Positions 1 through 8,898 are shown, numbered from the stretch's first letter. The stretch is 64,000 nucleotides of DNA from Propionispora hippei DSM 15287 (GCF_900141835.1 NZ_FQZD01000004.1:186001-250000), one strand, 5' to 3'. The notes: a model not told the origin generated them from the letters alone. Program-made: numbers and translations.

Positions 1-1
1 T

Positions 2-1228
2 GCCGCGACTTTTGCCGTTCAACTGGCAGCGCTGCCTTTGACAGCCTGGTATTTCAGCAATTACTCCCTTAGTTCCTTTACCGCTAATTTTATTATTGTG
101 CCAGTGATGGAGGGCCTTGTTATAGCGGGGTTAGCTGGTGTATTGCTTGTGGGCTGGGTTCCGGCGCTTGCCGGAGTTATCTTTGCAGGCTGCAGCCTTT
201 GCCTGGGTGCGGTGCTTCAGGCTACAGCCTGGCTGGCGGCACTTCCCGGCGCCAGCATTTATTTTCCTCCCATGAATTGGGCCGTTTGTGTAGTCTACTA
301 TCTGCTTTTATTTTGGTTATATGGTTACTTTCCCCAACCAGTTATGTTACCATTAGAGATATGGCGGCGATGGCCGGGCCGGGTTCAGGCCCTCAGCCTT
401 GTGGCGGCAATGGTTTGGGCTGTTTATCTGGTTTACCCCAGACCGGTGATTATTCATTTTATTGATGTTGGTCAAGGCGATGCTGCTGTGATTACAACAC
501 CTCATGGCCGGGCAGTGATGGTGGATACGGGCGGGTCTATGGGCAGTACTTCTTTCGACCTGGGCGAGCAGGTTGTTTATCCATACCTGAGACATTACGG
601 GATAACGGAACTGGATTATCTTTTTTTGACACATGGACATCAGGATCATGCCGGCGGAGCGGCTGCTATATTGAATCATATTCCGGTCAAATGTGTATTA
701 ATGGCCCGGGAGGCGGAGTATACGCAGGCAGAGCAGGCAGTGTTATATCATAGAAACAGGCAAGCCGTAATTCCGCAATATCAAGGGCAACGGATTGAAC
801 TGGATGGAGTGACCTTTACGGTAGTGCATGCTCCTGTGGGCGGCCGGAGTGCCAGCGCGGGAAATGAAACGTCCACGGTCATACGGGTGACGTTCGGTGA
901 CCAGAGCATCCTGTTTACCGGTGATTTAGAATCTCCCGGCGAAGCGGAAATACTGGCTGAAAACCTGCCGATTAAAAGTAATTTGCTGAAAGTGGGGCAT
1001 CATGGCTCGCGCACGTCATCTACGGCCGCCTTTTTGCAGGCTGTGGCGCCGCAGGTTGCCGTAATATCCGTCGGTTATCACAATTCTTTCGGCCATCCTC
1101 ATGCGGAAACGCTGACGCGGCTGGCTGCAGGTAAGACCAGGGTATATCGTACCGACCGGTCCGGTGCCATACAGGTTGTTACTGATGGACAAACGATGAC
1201 GGTTAATCCCTACCTTTATGATAAATAA
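2..1228 (+). CDS. comEC: ComEC/Rec2 competence protein, C-terminal part
   Basis: Incomplete at the 5' end: the reading frame is open from base 2 and the N-terminal part lies upstream of the window. The first visible residues are still inside the membrane 'competence' domain (hydrophobic helices, AALPLTAWYFSNY and onwards). They are followed by a soluble metallo-beta-lactamase-fold domain with HFIDVGQGD, VDTGG, the metal motif THGHQDHAGG and VGHHGSRTS near the C-terminus. ComEC forms the inner-membrane channel that takes up single-stranded DNA during transformation; its MBL domain is proposed to degrade the non-transforming strand. The stop lies 16 bases before the holA start, with the comEC-holA-rpsT order typical of Firmicutes. 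Confidence 0.95.
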   Translation, partial: AATFAVQLAALPLTAWYFSNYSLSSFTANFIIVPVMEGLVIAGLAGVLLVGWVPALAGVIFAGCSLCLGAVLQATAWLAALPGASIYFPPMNWAVCVVYYLLLFWLYGYFPQPVMLPLEIWRRWPGRVQALSLVAAMVWAVYLVYPRPVIIHFIDVGQGDAAVITTPHGRAVMVDTGGSMGSTSFDLGEQVVYPYLRHYGITELDYLFLTHGHQDHAGGAAAILNHIPVKCVLMAREAEYTQAEQAVLYHRNRQAVIPQYQGQRIELDGVTFTVVHAPVGGRSASAGNETSTVIRVTFGDQSILFTGDLESPGEAEILAENLPIKSNLLKVGHHGSRTSSTAAFLQAVAPQVAVISVGYHNSFGHPHAETLTRLAAGKTRVYRTDRSGAIQVVTDGQTMTVNPYLYDK

Positions 1229-1244
1229 GGAGTCGAGGACAACT

Positions 1245-2297
1245 ATGAACTATAGTCAACTGGAAGAGCGGATCAGGCAGGGGGAGGTAAGCCCTGTATA
1301 TCTGTTATACGGTGAGGAGCATTATATTATCCAGCAACTGGAGCACACTATTATTGACCAATTGCTGGCGCCGGATGAACGGGATTGCAATTTGACTGTG
1401 CTGGATGGCGATCCTAAACCGGAGGAACTGATTGGTCTCTTGGAAACAGTACCGTTCCTGGGAGGAAGGCAGGTTATTGTCATCCACAATACGGCTTTTT
1501 TCCGGGCGGCAAAGCAGGACAATGCCGAGGTGGACGAATCGGGAAAAGGCGATAAGAGCAGTGGGCGGCTGCTGAAGGTGCTCGCCGATATGCCGGAATA
1601 TACTTGTCTTGTCTTAACGACAACCGAGAAGGTGGATAAGCGAAGGAAGCTGTTTAAACAGATTGAAAAATACGGGATTGCTTTTGAAGCTATTTCCTTT
1701 AAACCCTGGGATAGCAAAAATATTTCCCAATGGATACAGGCGCAGCTTGGTAAAAGACAAAAAAAAATAGCTGCCAATGCGATGGAAGCCACGTTAGCCA
1801 TGGTGGGGAGCATGCCACGAGTTTCTTTGGTTTTTTTGGAGGCGGAGCTGGAAAAGCTGTCGCTTTACACCGGAAACCGGACAATGATTACGCTTCAGGA
1901 TTTGGAAGCGGTGCTGGCGTCCGTTCCTGAACTGTCAGCTTTTGCCCTGCTGGAGGCAATCGGCCAAAAGCAGGTTACCAAGGCCTTGACGTTACTGGGC
2001 AGACAGCTAGCTTCCGGTGAGCATCCGGCTAAGTTGATCGGCCTGCTGGCCCGGGAGATACGCCTCTTCTGGCGAATCAAGGAAATGGTTGCAGCCGGGT
2101 TGCCTGTCCGTGAAATAGGGAGCAGGACCGGACTCGTCAATTATATTTGTGAAAAAAAGATAAAACAAAGTCAGCATTTCGGCATCGCGCAATTACGCCA
2201 GGCGCTGCTATCGCTTGCCCAGGCCGACACCGATTTTAAATCAAGTTTAGTTAATGAGGCCGTGCTGGAAGAAATCGTCATTCGCCTATGCTATTAA
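1245..2297 (+). CDS. holA: DNA polymerase III subunit delta
   Basis: Delta subunit of the clamp-loader complex, which opens the beta sliding clamp. The N-terminus (MNYSQLEERIRQGEVSPVYLLYGEE) matches the usual HolA start: a P-loop-like AAA fold without a working Walker A. The C-terminal collar domain contains the typical LAREIRLFWRIKEM segment. I chose the ATG at 1245, after an AAGGAG at about 1227-1232; a longer version from 1218 would overlap comEC and has no ribosome site. The protein is 350 residues, normal for the family. The gene is followed by a bidirectional terminator shared with rpsT. Confidence 0.93.
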   Translation: MNYSQLEERIRQGEVSPVYLLYGEEHYIIQQLEHTIIDQLLAPDERDCNLTVLDGDPKPEELIGLLETVPFLGGRQVIVIHNTAFFRAAKQDNAEVDESGKGDKSSGRLLKVLADMPEYTCLVLTTTEKVDKRRKLFKQIEKYGIAFEAISFKPWDSKNISQWIQAQLGKRQKKIAANAMEATLAMVGSMPRVSLVFLEAELEKLSLYTGNRTMITLQDLEAVLASVPELSAFALLEAIGQKQVTKALTLLGRQLASGEHPAKLIGLLAREIRLFWRIKEMVAAGLPVREIGSRTGLVNYICEKKIKQSQHFGIAQLRQALLSLAQADTDFKSSLVNEAVLEEIVIRLCY

Positions 2298-2320
2298 AAC
2301 TATGTTGTTAAAATAAAACA

Positions 2321-2357
2321 AAAAAACCCTGTCCATCTTGAATGGATAGGGTTTTTA
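2321..2357. terminator. Bidirectional terminator between holA and rpsT
   Basis: Inverted repeat CCCTgTCCAT / ATGGAtAGGG with an A-run on the left and a T-run on the right, so it can end transcription from both converging genes. Confidence 0.85.
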
Positions 2358-2361
2358 TAAC

Positions 2362-2628
2362 TTATTGAGCCATAGCGTTGACTTTGCGGGCTAAGCGGGA
2401 TTTTTTACGGGCTGCTGCATTTTTATGGATAACGCCTTTGGAAACAGCTTTATCAATAGTGCTGCTAGCATTGGTCAGGAAGGCTTTCGCCTCATCCGCT
2501 TTGCCGGTATGTACAGCTTCAGCTACTTTGCGGAAAGCGCTTTTTACAGTGGATTTAGCTGCAAAGTTTTTTGCGCGTCTTTCGGCATCAGTTTTTACAC
2601 TACGTTCAGATGATTTAATATTTGGCAA
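2362..2628 (-). CDS. rpsT: 30S ribosomal protein S20
   Basis: Small basic protein of 88 residues (LPNIKSSERSVKTDAERR..., ending KSRLARKVNAMAQ), the length and pattern of S20, which binds the 5' domain of 16S rRNA. The start is TTG at 2628: it lines up with the invariant MPNIKS N-terminus and is preceded by AGGAGGTGAAAC. The longer upstream reading frame lacks a ribosome site. The gene is transcribed against holA, as in many Firmicutes. Confidence 0.97.
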   Translation of the reverse strand: MPNIKSSERSVKTDAERRAKNFAAKSTVKSAFRKVAEAVHTGKADEAKAFLTNASSTIDKAVSKGVIHKNAAARKKSRLARKVNAMAQ

Positions 2629-2705
2629 GTGTTTCACCTCCTTTGACCATTTTACCTCCAATATTCTAGCATGAATTATCAGTAAAAGCAAGTGAGAATT
2701 CTGCG

Positions 2706-2735
2706 GTATAGGAAAATATGTTCCAGCTCATAATA
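2706..2735 (+). promoter_or_regulatory. Predicted sigma-G (forespore) promoter of gpr
   Basis: GTATA at 2706-2710, an 18-base spacer, then CATAATA at 2729-2735. This fits the Bacillus sigma-G consensus (GYATR, about 18 bases, CATnHTA). In Bacillus subtilis gpr is transcribed in the forespore by sigma-F and sigma-G, so position and target agree. Assignment is by consensus only. Confidence 0.6.
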
Positions 2736-2785
2736 GGGATAATTGTTGTTGGTTGAGAAAAACAAAGCTTAGGAGTGATTAATAG

Positions 2786-3757
2786 ATGGCATACGGACAC
2801 CGGAATTTGCGAACCGATTTGGCTTTGGAAGCGCAGGAAATGCTGACGGAAGAGGTGGAAGAGAAAATTCCCGGTTTGACAGTGAAGACAGCCAATGACG
2901 AGGATGTGGTTATTACCCGTGTGACGATCAGTACGCCGCAGGCGGCTCAGATGATGGGCAAGGTTGAAGGCGAATATGTTACGGTGGAAGCGCAGGGCTT
3001 GCGTTATAAAAACACGTTGCTGCAAGAAAAGGTTATGCAAATGTTGGCTAAAGAACTTGCTGCGTTGCTGCCGTTGCCGCAAAATGCCACAGTTCTGGTG
3101 GTTGGTCTGGGAAACTGGCAAATTACACCGGATGCCCTGGGACCAAGAGCAGTAGAAAAGATTGTCGTCACCCGGCATTTGCAGGATATGCTATCGCCTG
3201 AGCTGAAAGGCGGCGTCCGTTCCGTTTGCGCGATCGCACCGGGCGTATTAGGGGTTACCGGTATGGAGACGGCGGAAATTGTCCACGGCATTGTCAGCCG
3301 AATCAAACCGGATGCGGTTATTGCGATTGATGCGCTGGCTGCTGCCGCCAGCCACCGCGTGGTTACTACGGTGCAGCTTTCTAATACGGGCATCCATCCT
3401 GGTTCGGGCGTAGGCAATAAGCGGTTTGGCTTAACCCAAGAGTCCCTGCAGGTGCCGGTGATCGCCATAGGTGTGCCAACCGTTGTTCACGCCTCCACCA
3501 TAGCCATGGATACTATTAATGCCATGCAGGAACAAGCGGCCTTTGCCAGATATTTAAAGAGTATGGAACGGCTTTCCGAGGCCGACCGTCATACCATCAT
3601 AAAGCAGGTATTACCTAATTCACTAGGCGATCTTATGGTTACGCCGAAGGAAGTAGACCGACAGATTGCCGATATTTCCGCGGTAGTGGCCGGGGGAATT
3701 AACCAGGCCATGCATCCGAATATTGATTACGCCAATATTCACCGTTACTTGCATTAA
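2786..3757 (+). CDS. gpr: GPR endopeptidase (spore germination protease)
   Basis: Protease that degrades small acid-soluble spore proteins at germination. It is made in the forespore as an inactive zymogen that self-cleaves its N-terminal propeptide. The start MAYGHRNLRTDLALEAQEM is the classic GPR propeptide/SASP-like site. VLVVGLGNWQITPDALGP, the IAPGVLGVTGMET block and IDALAAA are the family's conserved core (MEROPS A25). Length 323 residues. It sits directly upstream of spoIIP, as in Bacillus, and has a good sigma-G-type promoter upstream. Its presence says the organism forms endospores. Confidence 0.96.
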   Translation: MAYGHRNLRTDLALEAQEMLTEEVEEKIPGLTVKTANDEDVVITRVTISTPQAAQMMGKVEGEYVTVEAQGLRYKNTLLQEKVMQMLAKELAALLPLPQNATVLVVGLGNWQITPDALGPRAVEKIVVTRHLQDMLSPELKGGVRSVCAIAPGVLGVTGMETAEIVHGIVSRIKPDAVIAIDALAAAASHRVVTTVQLSNTGIHPGSGVGNKRFGLTQESLQVPVIAIGVPTVVHASTIAMDTINAMQEQAAFARYLKSMERLSEADRHTIIKQVLPNSLGDLMVTPKEVDRQIADISAVVAGGINQAMHPNIDYANIHRYLH

Positions 3758-3767
3758 CTGCCATTAT

Positions 3768-3905
3768 TAAGAATTCGTTGGTGTAATAAGCCTGTCGCTT
3801 TGGCGAGAGATTTTTCATCGGGTAAGAAAATAAAAATGCAAAAATAGTTGGGATGCTTCGAGGTTTTGCTGACGCAGTCAAGTGAAAAAAGATTTGTCAG
3901 AAAGC
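3768..3905 (+). repeat. Interspersed repeat family 2, copy A (about 140 bp)
   Basis: Occupies the first half of the 318-base gpr-spoIIP gap. The left block contains GCGAGAGATTT (3803-3813); the right block contains GCTGACGCAGTCA (3868-3880) followed by a GTGAAAAAA tract. The same blocks with about 65 bases between them recur in reverse orientation at about 23942-24105 and 56085-56215, and in a shortened form at 52640-52735. No open reading frame. Confidence 0.6.
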
Positions 3906-3938
3906 GTGGTGTGAATTAAATTTAGTGTTTTTCTTAAG

Positions 3939-3967
3939 TCATATTGAATAGCTGCCGGGCATATATA
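3939..3967 (+). promoter_or_regulatory. Predicted sigma-E (mother-cell) promoter of spoIIP
   Basis: TCATATT at 3939-3945, 14 bases, then CATATATA at 3960-3967. This is close to the sigma-E consensus (KMATATT, 14-15 bases, CATACAmT). spoIIP in Bacillus belongs to the sigma-E regulon, which supports the call. The remaining bases up to the spoIIP start hold nothing else I recognise. Confidence 0.55.
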
Positions 3968-4075
3968 TAGGACGTGCTGATAGTTAAGGCTGTACGGCAC
4001 TCTTGTAATGATTGATGACAACCATAGAAAAACCAGGTAACTTCCAGGTAATCCCTAAGTTGCCGATAGGAGGCA

Positions 4076-5146
4076 ATGATGTTATCAAGGCGGCAGCGGC
4101 ATCGTACGACGAATAAGCGGCAAATGAAAAAGTCCTATTTTTTGGTCGGCGCAATTATTTTGTTATTGTGTACGTTGGCAGTAGTACAGGCTTTCACCCA
4201 GGATACGGCTGTACCTGTAGCAGTAAACAAACTCTATCCTATCGAGCAGGAGACATTTACCACCTGGCCGCAATGGCAGGAAATCTTGTTTTACGGTGTG
4301 CCGGGCCTGGAATTGGTGGCAAAGCAACAAAACGGAACAAGTCAGTTTACCCCGGCCAGCCTATTGTCTAACTTTTTCCTGATGTTGACGTCGGTTGATC
4401 TACGCGATATGCGTTCGGTGATCAATTCGGAAATACCTGTCGTGGCAAGCGTTAGAAGTTCAAAACCGGCGGTTGGCGGGGAGCGTGTGGCGCTCTTTCC
4501 CAAGGCCTCAGGGAAGACAGAACTGGACAAAAGCAAGCCTTTAGTGGGTATATACCATACTCACACGGCGGAGTCCTATATCCCTACCTCGGGAGTGGAC
4601 CATAAGCCGGGCGGGCAGACCGGCGATATTATCCAGGTAGGACAGGCATTAGTCAAGCAAATGGAAAAATACAATATTGCCGCTGTCCAAAGCACTACTG
4701 TTCATGATTATCCCAGTTTTATGAAAGCCTATGGACCTTCGGAAATTACGGCAAAAAAAATGCTGGAGGATAATCCGTCCATACAAATGATTTTTGATAT
4801 ACACCGGGACGCGCAAAAACGGGAATACACAACAGCCATGATCAACGGACAGCCGGCTGCCCGGATTATGATCCTGGTGGCGCAGGGGCAACCGGGTCTG
4901 GAACAGCCCCATTGGCAGGAAAATCACGCTTTTGCCAAACTGATTGATGCTAAGCTGAACCAGCATTACCCCGGATTATCGCGGGGGATCCAGTTAGTAG
5001 AGTGGCGCTATAATCAGCATCTCCATCCCCACGCCTTATTATTAGAGGTTGGCTGTCAGGAAAATAGTGTGGAAGAGGCTTCACGCAGTATGGAAATGCT
5101 GGGCGATGTGTTGGCTGAGATTATTGCGGAAAATAAATTTCAGTAA
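4076..5146 (+). CDS. spoIIP: Stage II sporulation protein P
   Basis: Membrane-anchored cell-wall amidase/endopeptidase that, with SpoIID and SpoIIM, thins septal peptidoglycan during engulfment. A short basic N-terminus is followed by one membrane helix (about residues 20-40) and an external catalytic domain. The domain has IYHTHTAESYIP, a second metal-ligand region FDIHRDAQ and a C-terminal LLLEVGCQENS, all signatures of the SpoIIP/Amidase_3-like fold. Two tandem ATGs lie at 4076 and 4079; the AGGAGG at 4068-4073 fits the second slightly better. 356 residues. It lies downstream of gpr, as in Bacillus. Confidence 0.94.
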   Translation: MMLSRRQRHRTTNKRQMKKSYFLVGAIILLLCTLAVVQAFTQDTAVPVAVNKLYPIEQETFTTWPQWQEILFYGVPGLELVAKQQNGTSQFTPASLLSNFFLMLTSVDLRDMRSVINSEIPVVASVRSSKPAVGGERVALFPKASGKTELDKSKPLVGIYHTHTAESYIPTSGVDHKPGGQTGDIIQVGQALVKQMEKYNIAAVQSTTVHDYPSFMKAYGPSEITAKKMLEDNPSIQMIFDIHRDAQKREYTTAMINGQPAARIMILVAQGQPGLEQPHWQENHAFAKLIDAKLNQHYPGLSRGIQLVEWRYNQHLHPHALLLEVGCQENSVEEASRSMEMLGDVLAEIIAENKFQ

Positions 5147-5173
5147 AATGAGCAATTAGCTTGAGGTGATAAC

Positions 5174-5617
5174 TTGAACGATACTCGTCTGGCGGAAACA
5201 ACAGTTGTCTTGCGAGGTTTGCTGGTATTAGTGCTGCTGATCGTTGTCGGTGTCAATGCGGCGGAGCTGCAGATGAATGGACTTACCCGGCGCCATGAAA
5301 CCGTGCAGGCCTTTAATGTCAGGCAGCAGGACCCAGGTTATTACGCTTTCTATTTATTTGGCGCTTCCTATTTGGTTCAATCCGATTATCCGCTGGCCAT
5401 GCTCAACAATACCGATACAGAAATCGTTGTTACGGCCGGGACACGACAATGGGGAATTCCTGTCCGTTTATGTATCAATGCGGCACCGGAATTTGCCCTG
5501 CTTGATTTATGGTCCAGGCAGTTTAGCGAGGAAGCGGTGCGCACCAAGGTTCAATTGCACGCTTATGTACAGGCGGCAAGCCAGACCTTATTTGAACTGA
5601 TCAGGAAGCAAAGGTAA
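5174..5617 (+). CDS. Small membrane-anchored protein of unknown function
   Basis: 147 residues; TTG start after TTGAGGTGAT. One N-terminal membrane segment (GLLVLVLLIVVGVNA, about residues 15-30), then a roughly 115-residue extracytoplasmic part with no motif I recognise (QDPGYYAFYLFGASY, TRQWGIPVRLC). It lies between spoIIP and lepA with its own ribosome site and 27 bases after spoIIP, so it probably shares that transcript. A sporulation link is inference from position only. Confidence 0.75.
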   Translation: MNDTRLAETTVVLRGLLVLVLLIVVGVNAAELQMNGLTRRHETVQAFNVRQQDPGYYAFYLFGASYLVQSDYPLAMLNNTDTEIVVTAGTRQWGIPVRLCINAAPEFALLDLWSRQFSEEAVRTKVQLHAYVQAASQTLFELIRKQR

Positions 5618-5620
5618 CAC

Positions 5621-5650
5621 TTGCGGTATGAAGGCGGCAGATGATATAAT
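5621..5650 (+). promoter_or_regulatory. Possible sigma-A promoter of lepA-hemW
   Basis: TTGCGG at 5621-5626, 18-base spacer, TATAAT at 5645-5650, 35 bases upstream of the lepA start. Confidence 0.45.
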
Positions 5651-5685
5651 TTTAAAAGTATTTACATCAGAGGAGAGGCGCCTTC

Positions 5686-7482
5686 ATGAATTCAGCTAAT
5701 ATTAGAAATTTCTCGATAATTGCCCATATTGATCATGGAAAGTCAACTTTGGCTGACCGGATTTTAGAATATACCGGTGCGCTTTCTGCCCGTGAAATGG
5801 AAGACCAGGTATTAGACCAAATGGAACTGGAACGGGAACGGGGCATCACCATTAAGGCGCAGGCGGTGAGGCTGTCGTATAAGGCCAAAAATGGTGAAAC
5901 CTATATGCTCAACTTGATCGACACCCCGGGGCATGTCGATTTTACTTATGAAGTGTCCCGCAGCCTGGCTGCCTGCGAGGGAGCGTTGCTAGTAATTGAC
6001 GCGGCGCAGGGGATTGAGGCTCAGACGTTGGCTAATGTCTATCTGGCCTTGGACCACAATCTGGAAATTGTTCCTGTTATCAATAAGATTGACTTGCCCA
6101 GCGCCGAACCGGAGCGGGTCAAGCAGGAAGTGGAGGATGTAATTGGTCTGGATGCTTCGGAGGCTGTACTGGCGAGTGCCAAAACCGGTATTGGCATTGA
6201 AGAAGTGCTGGAGGCGATCGTAGCAAAGATCCCTGCCCCGCAGGGCGATAGGGAAGCTCCTTTGAGCGCGCTTATTTTTGACTCTCATTTTGACCCGTAT
6301 AAGGGAGTCATCGCCTATGTCCGGGTGATGGATGGTACGGTTAAGCCGGGCATGAAGATCAAAATGATGGCGACGGACAAAAGCTTTGAAGTCACCGAAG
6401 TGGGAATTTTCCGGCCCTTTCTTGCCAATGTGGATGTGCTGGAACCCGGACAGGTGGGCTTTGTTGCCGCCAGTATTAAAAATGTTAAGGATGCCCGGGT
6501 CGGGGATACGGTTACAGAGGCGGAGCGTCCGGTAAAGTCACCCCTGCCAGGCTACCGGAAAATCACACCCATGGTATATTGCGGCTTATATCCGGTGGAC
6601 AGTGCCGATTATGATAATTTACGGGATGCGTTGGAAAAACTTCAGCTAAATGATGCGGCGCTGGTATTTGAGCCGGAAACCTCCATTGCCTTGGGCTTTG
6701 GTTTTCGTTGCGGTTTCTTAGGTCTCTTACATATGGATGTGATTCAGGAACGGTTGGAACGGGAATATAATTTGACCTTAATCACTACAGCACCCAGCGT
6801 TATTTTCCGAGTGACCAAAACGGATGGTGAAGTTTATGAAATAGACAATCCGTCGCATTTGCCCACCCCTCAGGAGATTGATCATATTGACGAGCCTTAT
6901 GTTAAGGCAACAGTGATTGTTCCCAATGATCACGTGGGTGCGGTCATGGAGCTTTCACAGGAAAAACGCGGCGAGTTTAAAGATATGAAATATTTGGACG
7001 TTGCCCGTGTGATGCTGACTTATCATTTGCCGCTCAGCGAAATTATTTATGATTATTTTGACCGCTTGAAATCTTCTACCAGAGGCTATGCTTCGCTGGA
7101 TTACGAATTGATCGGCTATCAGACCTCCCAGTTGGTCAAACTGGATATCCTGTTGAACGGTGAGCCGGTGGACGCCCTGTCGATCATCGTGCACCGGGAC
7201 AAGGCGGCTTACCGCGGCAGACAACTGGCGGAAAAGTTAAAAGAAATCATTCCGAAGCAAATGTTTGAAATCCCGATTCAAGCGGCTATCGGCAACAAAG
7301 TGATTGCCCGGGAAACCGTCCGGGCCATGCGAAAAGATGTGCTGGCGAAATGCTATGGCGGGGATATTTCGCGTAAACGAAAACTGCTGGAAAAGCAAAA
7401 GGAAGGCAAAAAACGCATGAAACAGGTAGGCAGTGTGGAAGTTCCCCAGGAAGCCTTTATGGCAATTCTTAAGATGGACTAG
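5686..7482 (+). CDS. lepA: Elongation factor 4 (LepA)
   Basis: Translational GTPase of 598 residues that acts on the ribosome (back-translocation / assembly functions reported). G1 is [15 protein letters not shown]; effector region [11 protein letters not shown]3 DTPGHVDF; G4 NKIDLP. These are followed by EF-G-like domains II, III and V and the LepA-specific C-terminal domain ([26 protein letters not shown]). ATG at 5686 after GAGGAGAGG. It is followed 5 bases later by hemW, the usual lepA-hemW pair. Confidence 0.98.
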   Translation: MNSANIRNFSIIAHIDHGKSTLADRILEYTGALSAREMEDQVLDQMELERERGITIKAQAVRLSYKAKNGETYMLNLIDTPGHVDFTYEVSRSLAACEGALLVIDAAQGIEAQTLANVYLALDHNLEIVPVINKIDLPSAEPERVKQEVEDVIGLDASEAVLASAKTGIGIEEVLEAIVAKIPAPQGDREAPLSALIFDSHFDPYKGVIAYVRVMDGTVKPGMKIKMMATDKSFEVTEVGIFRPFLANVDVLEPGQVGFVAASIKNVKDARVGDTVTEAERPVKSPLPGYRKITPMVYCGLYPVDSADYDNLRDALEKLQLNDAALVFEPETSIALGFGFRCGFLGLLHMDVIQERLEREYNLTLITTAPSVIFRVTKTDGEVYEIDNPSHLPTPQEIDHIDEPYVKATVIVPNDHVGAVMELSQEKRGEFKDMKYLDVARVMLTYHLPLSEIIYDYFDRLKSSTRGYASLDYELIGYQTSQLVKLDILLNGEPVDALSIIVHRDKAAYRGRQLAEKLKEIIPKQMFEIPIQAAIGNKVIARETVRAMRKDVLAKCYGGDISRKRKLLEKQKEGKKRMKQVGSVEVPQEAFMAILKMD

Positions 7483-7487
7483 CGCCG

Positions 7488-8642
7488 ATGAAACTGGGCA
7501 TTTACGTTCATATACCTTTCTGCCGCCAGAAATGTTTGTATTGTGATTTTCCGTCCTTTACCACTGATAGTCAGCTATATTCCACTTATATTACCGCTTT
7601 GTGCCGGGAAGCCACTGGCCGGAGCGGTATTTTCTCCCATGCCGTGGTTGATACCGTTTTTATCGGCGGCGGCACGCCAACCCTGTTGTCGCAGGACCTG
7701 CTAAACCAGATTCTTAGCTGCTTAAGGGAAAACTATCGACTGAGCGACGAAGTGGAAATTACGATAGAAGCCAATCCGGGGACGGTGGACAGGGCTAAGC
7801 TGCAGACCTTGCAGGCACAGGGTGTCAACCGGATCAGTTTTGGCGTACAGACTTTTGCGGAGCGCTTATTGCCTCAAATCGGCAGGATTCATTCGGCGGC
7901 AGAGGCAGCCCGGGCCGTAGAACTGGCACAGGCTGCGGGATTTGACAATATCAATGTTGATCTGATGTACGGCTTGCCGGAACAGACAGTGCAGGATTTA
8001 CAGGAAAGCATCGACCGTGCTATCGGTATGGGCGTCCGGCATCTTTCGGTATATGGGTTGAAAATCGAAGAGGGGACGCCCTTTGCTTCGCTACATGAGC
8101 AGGGGCGGCTCGCTTTGCCCGAGGAAGAGATCGAAGAGGCCATGTATGAGCTGGCTGTGCATTATTTACCGGCTCGAGGCTTTAGACGGTATGAAATATC
8201 CAATTATGCCCCGGCGGGCTGGGAATGCCGTCACAATTTAAAATACTGGCATTACCAGCCTTATCTGGGATTAGGCCTGGCGGCCCATTCTTTTTTTGAC
8301 GGTCAGAGGCTGGCGAATACCGTTGACCTGCAGCGATATATCGACTTCTTTTCCAGTACTGGTGGAGAAAAGCAGGAATTTCCTGTAGCGGTTGTGGAAA
8401 AACTGGATAGAGAGACGGCCATGGCTGAATTTACCTTTTTAGCGCTGCGAACCAGTAACGGCGTACATATCCCTGAGTTTAATACTTGCTTTGCGGCAGA
8501 TTTCTTTAGTCAATATAATAAGGTTATCACTGCGCTCCGCCGGCAGAAACTGCTCGAGGTAACAGAAAAAAACGTACGCCTGACAGAACTGGGGATGAAG
8601 TACGGAAATGTGGTTTTTGGCGCTTTTTTACCGGATACTTAG
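7488..8642 (+). CDS. hemW: HemW, radical SAM heme chaperone (CPDH-like)
   Basis: Radical SAM protein of 384 residues with IPFCRQKCLYCDF (CxxxCxxC cluster motif, with the additional Cys typical of HemN/HemW), VFIGGGTPT and NPGT. It lacks the long N-terminal extension of true HemN oxidases. HemW is reported to carry heme to respiratory proteins; older annotations call it coproporphyrinogen oxidase. It is translated with lepA (5-base gap). A hairpin element follows directly. Confidence 0.93.
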   Translation: MKLGIYVHIPFCRQKCLYCDFPSFTTDSQLYSTYITALCREATGRSGIFSHAVVDTVFIGGGTPTLLSQDLLNQILSCLRENYRLSDEVEITIEANPGTVDRAKLQTLQAQGVNRISFGVQTFAERLLPQIGRIHSAAEAARAVELAQAAGFDNINVDLMYGLPEQTVQDLQESIDRAIGMGVRHLSVYGLKIEEGTPFASLHEQGRLALPEEEIEEAMYELAVHYLPARGFRRYEISNYAPAGWECRHNLKYWHYQPYLGLGLAAHSFFDGQRLANTVDLQRYIDFFSSTGGEKQEFPVAVVEKLDRETAMAEFTFLALRTSNGVHIPEFNTCFAADFFSQYNKVITALRRQKLLEVTEKNVRLTELGMKYGNVVFGAFLPDT

Positions 8643-8649
8643 TAGAGGC

Positions 8650-8800
8650 TTGTTTGTAAATTATCCGAAACGCCCTGACGGTGTTTTTGTGCCGTACTTC
8701 GTTACCATGTTTTGAAGTAAGGGCCACTATTCCTGTAACATGTTGTCTTATTTGGCGCAAAAATCACGCACCTAAGATCATTTCGTTAATTTACAAACAA
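8650..8800 (-). repeat. Hairpin repeat family 1, copy G
   Basis: About 150 nt between hemW and hrcA, bounded by a perfect 14-base inverted repeat (TTGTTTGTAAATTA at 8650-8663 and its complement at 8787-8800). Partly paired arms follow, with TTTTTG(t/c)GCC at the top, around a central region of about 60 nt. Read on the minus strand the centre ends in AACGAAG, as in the loop of the copy inside rnpB. Its outer arm resembles the one at about 38911-38951. Homology to the better copies is only partial. It could also act as a terminator for hemW. Confidence 0.5.
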
Positions 8801-8815
8801 ACCCCAGTTGCTATC

Positions 8816-8844
8816 TTGACAGTTGGCGTAAGGAGTGGTATTTT
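8816..8844 (+). promoter_or_regulatory. Sigma-A promoter of the hrcA-dnaK operon
   Basis: TTGACA at 8816-8821, 17 bases, TATTTT at 8839-8844. It is followed within 12 bases by the CIRCE operator, so HrcA bound at CIRCE would block transcription initiation. Confidence 0.75.
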
Positions 8845-8855
8845 TTTAATAGATA

Positions 8856-8882
8856 TTAGCACTCTATGAGACTGAGTGCTAA
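8856..8882. promoter_or_regulatory. CIRCE operator (HrcA binding site)
   Basis: Perfect CIRCE: TTAGCACTC, nine bases, GAGTGCTAA. The operator lies just upstream of hrcA, so the operon is autoregulated by HrcA and induced by heat or unfolded protein. An upstream ATG (8866) falls inside the operator and is not taken as the start. Confidence 0.97.
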
Positions 8883-8898
8883 CAATGGGGGTGGAGTT

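Noticed and set aside
7488-8642. Oxygen-independent coproporphyrinogen III oxidase (HemN)
   Set aside because: Position after lepA, length and lack of the HemN N-terminal extension fit the heme chaperone HemW.
8866-8898. Earlier ATG for hrcA
   Set aside because: It lies inside the CIRCE operator; the ATG at 8899 has a good ribosome site and matches the HrcA N-terminus.
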